DNA of 64,000 nt from Mya arenaria. Its lineage: Eukaryota; Mollusca; Bivalvia; Myida; Myidae. Within the stretch, counting starts at the first letter, position 1, and the number at the start of each line of letters is the position of its first letter. A model generated the notes under the pieces. That model was not told the DNA's origin. It did not search any database and was given only the letters and a program-made list of their open reading frames with translations. Of this stretch, positions 47,301 to 60,700 are shown one piece after another. A program made the translations under genes and the position numbers. The stretch lies in the NCBI RefSeq assembly GCF_026914265.1, contig NC_069129.1:12554269-12618268 (forward strand), given 5' to 3'.

Positions 47301-48238
47301 TTTCATATAGAAGAGTAAATAAAATTTATACAAGTGATTTGGCATCACGCTTACTTTATAAGTGCAAACTGACAAAGCATTAATTTTGCATGATTTAATT
47401 TTTTTATCAATGAAATGAATCAATTATTTTGCAAAGTTAAAACTGGAACATTTCTGCACGTATAACATTCAAATAGCAACTGCTTCTCATATTTTCTAAA
47501 ACAGAAATTTCTGAATATAATTATTATAATAAATATAAAGCATGAAACGCACACATATTAGACCACAACAAAACTTACTGAATTCACAGTGCAAGGTTTG
47601 ACATCTTTAAGAATTGTTTCCTAATGAGTTTCAATGGTTCTGAATGTATCAATGTATTTCAATAATAACTCTCTGGTTAATGTATAGCAGGCTCTGAGAC
47701 AGTTCAACAAATGTCACATAAAAATCAACAAAGCGCATTATCAAAAATAGTGTTAAATACCATATATGTATCAATATTTTTAGTCCGCTGCAAACTGAAT
47801 ATGTTAATCTTAGTTTGTTAATAATAATAATGGTTATATGTGACCTAGTCATACAGTAGGGATATCTATGACCTCAGCATGTGCACTGTTAACAAGTAGC
47901 TACCAAAGTGATGATATCAGAGACATTTTCAGCCTTTATAAAAAGGTTTGAGTGAGGTACAGCATTGTCCAAGTTGCAGCATCATGAAAAGTACCCATGA
48001 AAAAACTACTCCACCCAACCCCGGCCAGCTATGAGGGCATGTATGGTGCATATTACATTACCGTATGTTGCTATCATCATTTAACTGATTGGAAATGCCT
48101 TTAAATCAAGTTTTGAAAAATAACATATTAAGAATTGAGTTCAACTCACTTGTAAATAGTGCCATTCATATCAAACATAAAAACCCACATTGTATGTCAA
48201 CAAATGACATCCAGCAGGCAATAATTGTGTATAAAACT

Positions 48239-48365
48239 GGTTAATTCTTTGGTTTGGTCAAAAATGGCCAAAACCTTCATTGATTGGTCAATATTTATCC
48301 AAGTTAATTAGATTAACCAATCAAATCATTTAAATGTGCAAACCAGCCAAAGTATAATATGCCGA
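48239..48365. repeat. Dispersed direct repeat, copy 1
   Basis: Shares TTTGGTTTGGT..AAA, GATTGGTCAATATTTA, AACCAATCAAAT and ATGTGCAAAC..GCCAAA in the same order with 48930-49070. Each copy has GATTGGT and ACCAATC as inverted pairs. Confidence 0.65.
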
Positions 48366-48929
48366 TGATTATCATGGTTTCATATAACTGACTGCTGTTG
48401 TGTAAATAGAATTAAAATGTCTTTGAATTGATATAAACGAGTGGACACCAACAAACAACATGTTAATATCACATGGGAAGTAGATTATAAGGAAGCAAAA
48501 AATATTGAGATATTTATACAGGTATCACTATGTTTCTAGAACATTTTAGTCATAAGTAATTCTTGAATTCCTCTGATGATTAATATAAAAGTATGATGAC
48601 AATATTTTTTATTTTCACTGGAAAACTAGGTTTCTAATTTTGTATGAAACAGTTCACCAGAATATGAACATTCACCAAAGTCATTCAATAGTTTGTAGAT
48701 AATGTTAGAAGTAAATACGGTACAATAAATAACCAAGCAATATGTAAACACACGTGTCTTTGTAAATGTTTCAACATGATTAAAAAACAGTTTTTTTATA
48801 CTAAGCCGAGAAAATCTTACTTTAAGACTAACTCTACTCTCAAAAAGTAAAATGTTCAAAATATTTTTCAATAATTTAAAATAATGAGAAGGCTGCAGCA
48901 GCAATATGAAACAACTGAACAACAACCAA

Positions 48930-49070
48930 ATTAATTCATTTGTTTGGTTAAAAGCTAGCCAAATTGTTAAGCGATTGGTCAATATTTACGGTATTCAATA
49001 ATTTATCCAATTACTGTTAGCCAATCAAATTGTTTGTATGTGCAAACTTGCCAAAATATAACCAGTGGAT
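48930..49070. repeat. Dispersed direct repeat, copy 2
   Basis: Second copy of the repeat at 48239-48365, about 690 bp away, same orientation, moderately diverged. Probably an inverted-repeat MITE family. Confidence 0.65.
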
Positions 49071-51796
49071 AACATATCAAGTTGTATACCATTGGCTGGG
49101 CTTTCTCATTAATTCTATGAATGTAAATCCATTTATTTATTTCTGTACACAAGTACATGGTAAAAAGCTTGTATACCAATGACAATTTTGATTACAGTTA
49201 CAGTAAATATACAACAATGTGAAAAGTAAACAATGGTAATTTTGAGGAATAATACTTCATGTGAATAATATGTATGCATGCATTTTCAACTCATATTTTC
49301 AAAGTATAACAGCAAAAACAACTGACATAATGGAAAATTATGCATTTATGATATGTTGATATGTTGAATGCCATGTCATCATTTTTTCTGCACCTAACAG
49401 TGAATCTGTCAATATACAAAACATTCCCACAAATGACTAAAGCTATGATATTAAGATATAAACTATTTAAGTATTAAAACAGATTTCAGCTATCAAAATA
49501 TGAAAATGAAAAGTCGTTATTGCAACTTCCTAATGCGGCAATGATATATACATGTACGTCCAACACTAACACGAGTCACTGCAACTGACTAATGCTCCCC
49601 AATTACATGCATGTTAAGTACAAATTGTGGCTCTTTATTATAGCATTCTAGATATAACTGAGGAACATAAAGTCAACAATACATTCACCTGATTGAAAGC
49701 ATATTTATAAAGACAATATAACATTTTATGCGATGAAAATGTGTTAAAAATTAATGTTTACAAAAAAACATTTTTTTAAGGACTCTAAGGTGTAGAATTA
49801 TGTAGGGTTTTGTTTATAAAAGCTATGAAGATATTTATAACCTCGTTCGAGGGCTTCAAATTAAGTTGCAACTCGTTAAAATGCCTCAGACGGGATGCCT
49901 TTCTGTTCAATTATCACAGTTTCATATTTTTAAATGCCTGAAAGAGTACTGATTATAAACAAATTATGTGACCCACTCTACGTATCATATTTACAACTAA
50001 AATATGGGAAATGTATTGTTGTGAATGTAAAAAGCAACTGTTTAAAACATATAAACAATTAATATATTTCATTAACTAACTCTAATGTATCACCACGTCT
50101 TGTACAGCCAATACAAATAATCTATTTTAAGGTGCAAAAGTATTCAAATATAAATATGTTTTTTTACAGAAATGTACAATTGGAATGTATATATTTTGAA
50201 ATAAACAGAAACAAAAAAATAACCATGAGCAACAGATTTGAAAATGATTTTCACAGCCCCATAAGCAAGGAATTTTGTCATGTAAAATGTCTGCACTTGA
50301 TCGGCCAAATATTATCATAAGCATACATGTACCTTTATATTACTACAAAATGATTTATTCAATGAACACAAAAATTGCTATACATAAATTCTCAAACATA
50401 ATTATTATAATGTTATAATAAATAGAAGTATTCATTTTCATAAAAAAAATCCTGATAAAAAACGGTTAGTCCTAACAAGCCTAAAAATTGTATAAATTTG
50501 TGCACTAGATCCCAAAATAATCTATATATTACATGCGGAAGCTGTACAAAACATATTTTTCTGTGTTCAGTAGAATGCCATAGCTTCATTTATTTCCAGT
50601 ACTCATCGCCTGCAAATTGGAAATCATACGTAAAACACAACAGTAGCAGTGTATATGTTTACACAAATAATTAATATCACGAACACTAGACCTTGTGCAA
50701 ATAATTAGAACAACAAATCGTAAGGAAAGGACCTCAAAGATAAAGTTTTTAGTAATTTCTTAGGAACTATATTAAACTCTCTATGCTAACAAAATAATAA
50801 GAGAAATAAATGATAAGCAGTGATTGTAAAGACCGTTATCTACAAAGCAGCTTACAAATTTTAAACAACTGGTTTCAAATTGCAGAATCAAACAATTTTT
50901 TCTGGAATATAAGTCAGCCTCGTTCTGGTTATGGATTACAACTTATGCTTACGCTTTTAGAGAGGCTTATTCTGTTGACGAACAGATTTCAAAATTGAGT
51001 TGTTTTTTTCATTTCAAAGACACATACTTTTATACATTGTCACGTGTAACTTAAATTGGCAGAAATTAGCCAAACAGACTTTAAAAATCTACAGTATTAC
51101 TATCGCGGATCAAGGGTTTGCCCTTTAATGTAAGCTTAACAGCATAACATTTGGCATAACAGCGTAACATGGAGCATTTTATAATTCGATTAATTTCAAA
51201 ATGTAATGAGACAAATATCTCACAAAAGTATTTGAAAATTAAAGCCAGGAATCTCTTTTTAAAGCCTTTAGAATAAGTTATAACTATAGCAACTTATCTC
51301 CTAGGCTCAAATAGACTGTTAGGAGATTTTTGAAGAAGTAATAACTGATGCCGTACCGAACGTTTTTACATAATTATCAATTTAAATTATGATTTTACTT
51401 ACTCATGATCATTGCTATTGTTTGGGAATCTATAAAGGCTTGCCTAGAATATTGTGGGGTTCAATCTCCTTTTAAAGTTTCAGATCCATCCAGCTGTTTT
51501 TTAAATTGCGGGTCATAATGCTCACCTGTCTTCATCTAGACAAATGTAACTTCATACATTTTTGCCTTTACCCTTCAATTTAAAAATTATGCTTTAAGCT
51601 AATATATCTAAGCAAATTAAAATCATGCTTTACTTTAATTGATTTACTGTTGAGTTTATCACAATGCATGTCTTCAGAAACAAAAATTGTCAAACTGTTA
51701 ACAAAAATAGACTAACGACTTTGAACAGCTTTCAACCAAACTACAATCTAACCTTCGTTAATGTTAAATTAAGACAATCTCCAAATAAAAACTAGG

Positions 51797-54700
51797 TCAC
51801 AATATCACACAACAGTCATTTTTGAATTTATCGTCGTCACCAACAGCAGGTGATGAGGTCGGCGCACTAAACCTCCGTAAAGCTCCACTGTCTGATATGA
51901 AAGTTGGGGGCTGACGCTGACCCCCAGACGTATTGTTATTATTGTTCGAGCGCGGACTCTGACCATTTTGGACTTTGTCCTTGCTCGGTGGTGAGTGCTG
52001 GGGTCCTGAACTGTATCTCTTTGTGTCCCCCGATAAACTGCTGATGAACAGGTTAGCAACCATTCCCTCTGTTCCTGTGCCGAACTTGTACTGTTCTGAT
52101 CGTTGCTTCTTCAGATCTGCTAATGTTCCTGTTGAATTGCTCGTTGGAAACCGCCCATTCTCGTTACCATCTGCAACCGTCTCCAACGTCTGTTCCATTC
52201 TTTGTCTCTGGGATTCCCGCTTTTTCTGAAACGACCCTGACCTACTGACCCCAGTACCTTGACCCTGTAACTGTCTGACCTGGGGATTAGAGGCCAATTT
52301 AGGTGACTGGCTTCCTCTGTTTCCAGTTTGTGACCTCTCAGTTTGTTTCTCAGCAGTGTGTTTTTGTGAAGTCGTGTCATGCGATCTATGATCAGTTTTT
52401 TTCTCAGCAGCAGTATGTTTCTGTGCAGTCGTGTCATGCGATCGATGCTCAGTTGGTTTCTCAGCAGTAGACTGCTTCTTTGCAGTTGTGTCATGTGATC
52501 GATGCTCAGTTTGTTTCTCAGTAGCAGAATGTCGCTGTGTATTAGCGTCATGTGGCTGCTGACGCTCTTGCTGAGGTGAACGAGAATTTGCCTTATTACC
52601 CGAATCAGTCTGCACCATGTGAATGTGAATAGGCTCTGGCTTGCTGTGGTCAGATAATCGTTTTTCAGACTCCACAGACTTGGGCTTCTGTGATTCTGGC
52701 CTTGTATGAGCCTGAGAAGTTTTATCCCCGTTTTGTTGTCTTGTCTGTGACAACCTCTCATGTTCAGAGTCTCTAGGTTTTGAACCAGGCTTTCCTGTGT
52801 TACTCTGAGCAGATGGACCAGGCTTGTTTTGTTTAACAGAGTCAACGCGGTCTGTCCTTGTTTGCTTTTCCGATGTCTCTTTCTGGTGCTTCTCAGGCTC
52901 ATCATCGATGATGCTGATACGTACATCATCAATGTTCGTGGCTGGAACATTCTCATCATCATCCTGTGCAAAATAAACAATGCCAACACTGAACATACAG
53001 GGGCGTTACATTTCAGTTATTTTTGATTCTTTGAAAACTTAGCAAAAGTTATGTTAAAATCCAACAAGCGATTGCTACTGAGCTTACTTAAGCTTCATCA
53101 ACTGATTGATACTTAATAGTTTAAATTAAACATAGTATATCTGAAGTCAAAAATGAAGTCAAAAATGAATAAGACTGCAGACTGCCCTTCGTTAAATTTT
53201 GTGGTCCAGTAATTTATATGACAGGCAGCATTCAAGAATTGTCATGGTATTTCTTATGTAAGTGAAATATGAGCAGATGCTGAGGCTTTTAACTTGTTGA
53301 CAACTTACGATGTGGTTGAGTGACTCCTGATCGACGCTGATCATGCCAAAATGTTTTGCTTCTTCCTGTGCCTCCTTTTTGAAGAGTGGCTTCTTTTCGG
53401 TCCGCATGCTTGTCCGACGTATGGATGCACTGAAATTGTAACATAGGCATGAGAATTTCGGAAATATTATTGTTATCACGCATGAATTCTCAGCATTTTG
53501 ATTAATATTAGTGTTAAAGGCTATGATATCCCGTGAGGGTAGCATCATTCTCATCTTGAGTTATAAGCGCCAGCATAAATCATTCTCTTTTGTGTTGAAA
53601 CTAATCAATGAATTGCATTACTTTTTAGTTTAAATTAGTCATAAATGTAATGTAGGCTTTGTGATACTATTTCACATCCAAAATGATTTTTTTTTACATT
53701 TATTTATATGAATTCTAAGCTGTTTTTTTATCAACATAAACATGTGTTATGTGCATATTAAAAAGAATAAACTTTCCGTGACTCTAACCATGTTCTACAA
53801 ATATAAAATAGTATTTTCTAGATTTACTTATAAATAAAATTTCTAATTAATCAAATGAAGAATTAGAAACTTATTCATTATCAGAAAAATGTTTAAACAA
53901 CAAAAGTGTACATGTTTAACAAAAAGTATTACAAACATTTAACTTGAAATGTATAAATTTTCAAGTCTTAACGAAGACGTTATTATGTACTTGTACTATG
54001 GTGTCTGCATATCCCTGAAAACCCCATATCTCTCCACCAAAGACCTTTCCACCATATTTATATACTGCCTATAGAAAATACTAGCCAAAAAACATGAAAA
54101 TGAACTAGTGTTTGCATGCTTTGAATAATAATGATCATATAATATTAAACATTAAAATAATATATCATCTATCATATAATCAATCAAAGAAATAAACACT
54201 ACAAAAACATATTATCAATTGTTACATTATTATACTGCACAAAAACACTTTAATACAGTTTTAATAAAAGAACAAATAACAATTTAATTATGTCGTAAGT
54301 TATTCAAAAGCTCAACTTTATTGTATCATATTATAAAAATAGGCCCTTTCACAAACATATATGTATAAATTACCACAAAATAAGATAATTCAATTATCAC
54401 TTAAATTACCTTGTGTTATTCACTTAAAGAATGCAATTAATACATTAAACAGAAACCAGAAATAATACCCTTTACACAGTGTTAAATTGAAATACAAGAT
54501 AACAATCAAAATTATAACATTTTTTTTTTATTATAAAGGTATGAAAAAGTTCTGGCCCCTTTGTAACGACATTGAGAACATAAATGATTAAATATCAGAA
54601 AAGAACACGAATAATATGTATGTGTTAGAACTAGGCCTGTGATGAAAAGCAAATATATCCAATCATAACATGAACCAAACAACATGGACAAAAATAAACC

Positions 54701-57700
54701 AAACAACATGGACAAAATGAACAAAACAAATATTCAGATATTTTGAAATGGTTGAATATAAACAAGCACAGAGTCTTATGATCATTTTGCTGATGAATGC
54801 CAACACGAGCTGGAACATTTACACAGAAAAACAACTTAATGGACCAATAGAACAAAATACACTCTTAGGTCCTCTCTTAAATAATCTTTGCTCTGCAGTG
54901 ACACAGCCCTGGTTTTTTTCAGAGGATTGAAAGGTCTGCATTTTATTTTTGCCTGCGTTATTATTTAACACTATAGGTTAAAAGAACAGCTGCAATATAA
55001 CAAATTAGTGTTTGCACTTGTGTCACTTTCATCAGGACTATTGGACAGATTCTGATTAAAAAGTTTAGAAAGCTTCAGACAAAAACGACCGCCTAAGTTC
55101 CATGACTTGTTTTATGATGTCTGTTATAATCTGTTTACAGTCATGCCTGCTGGCTAGCATAGAGACATTTCGTGCCAAACACTAAGAGGTTCATTATTTA
55201 TTATTGGTCTTTTAAAATATTAAGTCGGCTAGCTGCCTGCCAACTTAATGTTTAGTAGACCAAAACACAACAATAACAATTACTTAAAACTTGTTTTTCC
55301 TTACTCTGGAGTCATAGAAGGATTTGAGAATTTTCTTTCAGTCAGTCTTGCCACTGTAAACTAAGCATTTTTAGGATGGCCTTTATAATAACTTATAAGG
55401 AAATAATAAAAGTGTGATCATATTTTTTTTCAAAATGAGTATACAGAGTTACAGATAATTGTCCAATGTAGTTGAGTATTACTCCACGCTTTTGAAATAA
55501 ATTTGGTATCTCACATTATTAATGAGTATTTCAAGTATAATATTCCTATTACCCCATCATTGATTTTATTTGAGTATCAGCGATTAACAATCTATTTTTA
55601 TCTGAGGTTAAATAAGTATAGCAAATCAAATTTTCTAAATTATACAAATTGAGTTCCAAATTATCTCTTTAATTCTCTACGCGTCCAATTTATTTTATTT
55701 GCCTATTTTAATGTGTTTTGTAACTTGATTTTGAAAACAATTGCATTTTCTATGATTCAAATTGTGTATTCAGGCAAATACTAATTATGCCCTACTAAGA
55801 GTCCAGCTCAGTATATGGGGGAAGAAATACACACCTTATCTGTTACTCTGTGATACACATTGCGAAAAATGCTGAGTATACAGTACAAAAGGTAACTGTT
55901 TTCTGTACAAAAAAATTTCTTATGATTTGGCTTCATCACAAATATGCAGTCTGTCAATGATGCTATTACCATATATTTAACCGATAAGATTATACAGAAA
56001 TAAAAGTTATTACAAGAAGAAACAAAAATGTTTACAAGATCATAACATAAGTCGTAATATCATTTAAAAAACCTCGACATTTTCTGAAACATTAATAGGA
56101 CAACAGCTGCTCTCTAGCCAAACTACAGTGAACACTCTGGGCTCCACATATTTGCACTTTTAGTTTGTTTCCTCTTGAACAGAGACAAGCAGAGAGGTCT
56201 TGTAGTTATTTTTGACGAATGGTGGGTATAACCTCATAGTCAGTTTAGAGACCCCCCCACCCCCCGGGGTATATCTCGAACCTCTTTGAAGAGAAACACA
56301 CACCTTTACCAATATATCAACAAATTACCATTTTAATTTGTATCGTTGACTTAAATGAACTGTCAGCAAGTATCTTTAAAAAAGAATATGAGTTTTAAAT
56401 TGCAAATTTTGTGGAGCCCTTAGTGTTGTTATACTTATTCTTGTTATAATTTAATTTTATTCATTTTTCTGAAATTCTGATTTTCGTCAATGTATGAACA
56501 TACCCATCAGAACGTATTTGAACAAGCGGACTCATAAACCTGTAATATATAGACACCGATTCTAACAGCTGATAACAGCTGACATTTTAATATGCATTTC
56601 AAGGTACTTCCTTCTATTTTTGATACACCTGTCTGTGCAAAAAAACAATCCATATCTATACAACTGTACAATTATCTGAAGTTAAAAGCCCTCCATCCTG
56701 ATTTCAGGGGAAATCCTGCACTTAAGAACCCTGGACATGGAGTATAACCACCTCTCTATGTTCATCCCTATAACAATGGGCATTTGGATGTTTTACTCCT
56801 AGCATCCCATTAATGGTTGACACAGGAACACAAATGTTTTAGGCATGACCTAGCAATGAAAAGCAATTAACCCTTGACAATAGGCGTAGGCCCCAATTTC
56901 TAGAAAGTTTGTAACAAGTAGCTTACGTCCTCAACCACAACATCTTACTTATATAATCTTGTTTTTACTGAATAAAATTAATTTAAAGTCTAAAAATTCT
57001 TAAGAATGTAAAAATGACATGAAATATACGAAAAAACAGAAATTGTGAGCTTAGTTTTATCCTGTCATAGGAGGTGTTTGGAGAAGTTTTATCCTGTCAT
57101 AGGAGGTGTTTGGAGAAGTTGGGGCCAGGTGAAGCATAAAAAATAGTCCTATATAAATGGGGCCGTCCCTTTTACATTTCATCCCAGCATTATTGGACAT
57201 GTTCCGTTCGCTCAAAAATATCTTTCATAGACAGTGTTCAACTATTATAAGCCATATATATATAAATGCTTCAATTCTACAAATAACAAACAGCATGCTT
57301 GTATAAAAGTTCACAACAATACAAATGCTTTAATCATACAGCTAACATACAACATGCCTAAAACTTCACGATGCATTATAAGTGAAATGAGAAGAAGCCA
57401 TACAACATCCAAAGCAAAACAATGAACAATGTAGTATTAATGACAGTCAAGCAAAACAGCCCTTGAAAAACAATTTAGATACAAAATCTAGATTTCCGTA
57501 TAAAAACTTCAAAATCCAATCAAATTGTGCAAATTTGAGAATGCATTATACTGTTAAGTTTTCACTGGCAAATTTTGCAATCAGTTTAAAATTCAGTTCA
57601 TACAAACAGCTTCATTACTTTCATTACATTTTATTTCACTTTAAATGAAAGCCAATTTCAGAAAATTAATGAAAGATGATATCAAGGGCAAGCTTGTTTA

Positions 57701-60700
57701 ACTGAAAGATGACAGTTTTTGTGGCATATCACGGGAATTTTGGCCCATTCAATTAGAAAGCCTCGTTTTGGAAGAAAGTTTCTGTTCATTGAATGTGTTG
57801 CATCTCAGAAGCTACCATCACTTTTCTAGTAAAGGTCACCACAACCTTGGCTTTGTCCCCAAAATCATTAGGGTCATCTTGTGACCATAACCCTTATGCA
57901 AATCAAGTTGAAGACTCTACTGACTGTGTTGCCTCTCAGAAGCGACCATCACTTTTATAGTCACCATGACCTTGGCTTTGACCTACTGACCCCCAAATCA
58001 AAAAGGTCGTCTGCTGATCACGACCAACGTACATACTAAGTTTAAAGACTCTAATGCGAATCATTTAAAAGTTATTGATCGGAAACAAAATGGAAGACGA
58101 AAATGAGGCTGCCTAATGAAGAAATCTCCCTGTGTCTGCCTGTCATAGCAGGCGACACAACAATCAATTTATGCCAATAAGTAATTTCCTCCAAAAAATT
58201 TGAGCCAATAATCCCTGGATATGACACTGTATTTCACTGGCACATGGCTACAATGATCAAAATGGAGCACAATCTACCTGGGACCAGTGAGACTTAGTCT
58301 ATTTGATGACCCTGTTGATCTGTAAAAAGTAACAAAAGGTCGCAAACATTAAAGGCACTGATTTCTGTATTCTACCATTTGTTGTTTCTCAACAATAATA
58401 TGTTGTAGCTACACCGCTGTTTGACATGATAAAGCCATAACTCTATATAATGAAAGACAGAGCTACAACTGTCTTGCGATGAGCCCTCAATGGCCGTTGT
58501 TGTCCGCCATGTCTGGTCCCCAGGAATGTGATCAGGAAGAGTTTTAGATCAATGAATTTTATTCATTCGATAATCTGAGATCTGTTTTTCCCTAATATGG
58601 CACTCAGGGCATAAGTGGACAGTAAAATCAGGACCATGGACATTAACTGGTCTGTTCCAGAGTCCTGAGAACCATGCATAATAATTTGCCCATTTTTCGA
58701 CTGCAGACATATTTTATCAATATGATATGACAATGTGACAGAAAATGATTTACAATGAATGTACAAAAATAATATATAACTACTAGTCTTATAATTAAAT
58801 CTATGTATTATTTTTGAACCATATATTTTCAACGGGATATTTTTTGAACAGAATAAAACTGCACAAAAAAGTTTACTACTTTTCCCTCTATATTTAAATC
58901 ACACAATATTTGCCAATCTAAATCTCTCTAAAAAACAAGAGAAATGCATAAAAAAAGGGCTACCACAAAATTACCGGTTTTTACAGTAAATTTGTTTTTA
59001 CGGTAAGTAACGGAAATAAAAACTCGACATTAATAGGCTGCAAATGAAGAAGGACATGTAATAATACCATCTAACATTTGACTATTCTGAATACAAAGTT
59101 CATGCGTTAATAAGAAATTAATTGTTTCGGGATGTCCAACCTCACCCTGGAGATGGTGATGACCTTATAATTATTCTCCCCTCAAAGTAATGATCACGCA
59201 AAAACCAATCATTAAGTTTAAGGAAGATAATAACAGTCAATTACTCAGTCTTTTTCTTTGCCTCTAGCATATTGTTAGATGTGCACAGGCGTAAATAGTG
59301 ATTAGGAATTAAAGATGCTGCCAGGATTGTAGTAGATGGAGCAGCCCACGACCATCCTGATCTGTTCTATTCATTACTTAAGATGCATAACTCAAGAAAT
59401 AAAGCATCTAGAGTTATGGCACTTGAATGGACACTGATATTGTGAACATAAGCACCAAGTTTCATATAACTATCTTGAATGGCATTCATGCTACAGCCAA
59501 TGTTGAAGTGTCTGCATATCCAAGACAATGGCTATAACACTTTAGTCATGACAATACCTCAACCATTCTATTAAAATCCAAGCTTTCCCTACATATAATT
59601 TTTGATACCCTAAAGGAACATTTCTTTTGTCTAAATGTTTTCTCACATATGCATGTATTACATTTGCTATGGGTAACAATCAACTAAAAGGCTAGTAAAT
59701 CCAATCCCAAGCTATTAAACACACAACTGTTTTAGTTTTCATCCTCATCATGCTAATGGATGTCAGTTCAATGATCCACAAGTAGATATTAATTGGTTTA
59801 AGTCTGGGTTACATTTTTTTGGCAAATAAACCTTTCTTTTTTTTAAAATTTATGTGTGGTTTTGTTTTTACTATTGTCCTACATTTAAAACAATCAGGAT
59901 AGATGGTATGATATATTTCATTTTCAGTGAATCATTTCGGATAATTATTGTGCTGTGTACATTATGTAAAAAAATAGAATAATTTACAAATAAATATCAA
60001 AGTGAAACATTTTTTAAAGAAAGATATAATACATTGTTTTCAGAATATATTTATATATAAATCTAAAGTTTAAATACTAATTTAATTGATTAAAATGCAT
60101 CAAAAGAGAAGTTGAAATTATAGGATATTTCAAATGATACAGAGATAAACTAAATCTAATATATATTTTATAGACTTGGTTTAAAATGTCTGTCACAGCC
60201 ACGGTTTTTCAGCATAAGAAGAAAATAAATATATTATTTCATTTATTTTTATTTTTTGCAGCGGTAGGATTTTTTGTTTGGTATCCATCTATAACATGCA
60301 AATTGTAAAAATCTAAAGCTATGACATACAAAATAAACCAACATTACTACCGATAAATGTAATTAGTGCATTCCAGAATCATAACATTGTTGTTGTTGGC
60401 AGCCAAACATTCAAACTTTCCACTTTCCCTCGCAAAAACTGACTTTAACATCTCTAATATGAGTTCCAAAATTTAAAAATACGTTACTATTCCCAAATTG
60501 GATTTACAAAACTGTTCCATGGTTTTTACAGTGGAATTATTTAACTGTTTCCAAAATGAAACTTTCAAATTGGTTCATAGTCCCTAAAGTGGAATATTGA
60601 AATTGTAGCAATTAAAAACTGTAACAAAATTAAGAACAAAATTTCAAAAATTACGTGTGGAAATTGAATGTTTGGCGAGAATTGGTTAAAAACTGTCTGC

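Larger units (their letters stand above)
44340..51796. other. Intergenic DNA between NAPG and PPP1R16-like gene
   Basis: The two genes converge here. No conserved protein segment is visible on either strand. The part nearest 51797 probably contains the 3' untranslated region of the PPP1R16-like gene. Diverged repeat sequence is visible around 45250-45800. Confidence 0.5.

Noticed and set aside
52120-52989. 289-residue minus-strand open frame overlapping the PPP1R16-like last exon
   Set aside because: Shadow frame kept open by the repetitive coding sequence; the main frame ends in CVIL and joins upstream exons in phase.
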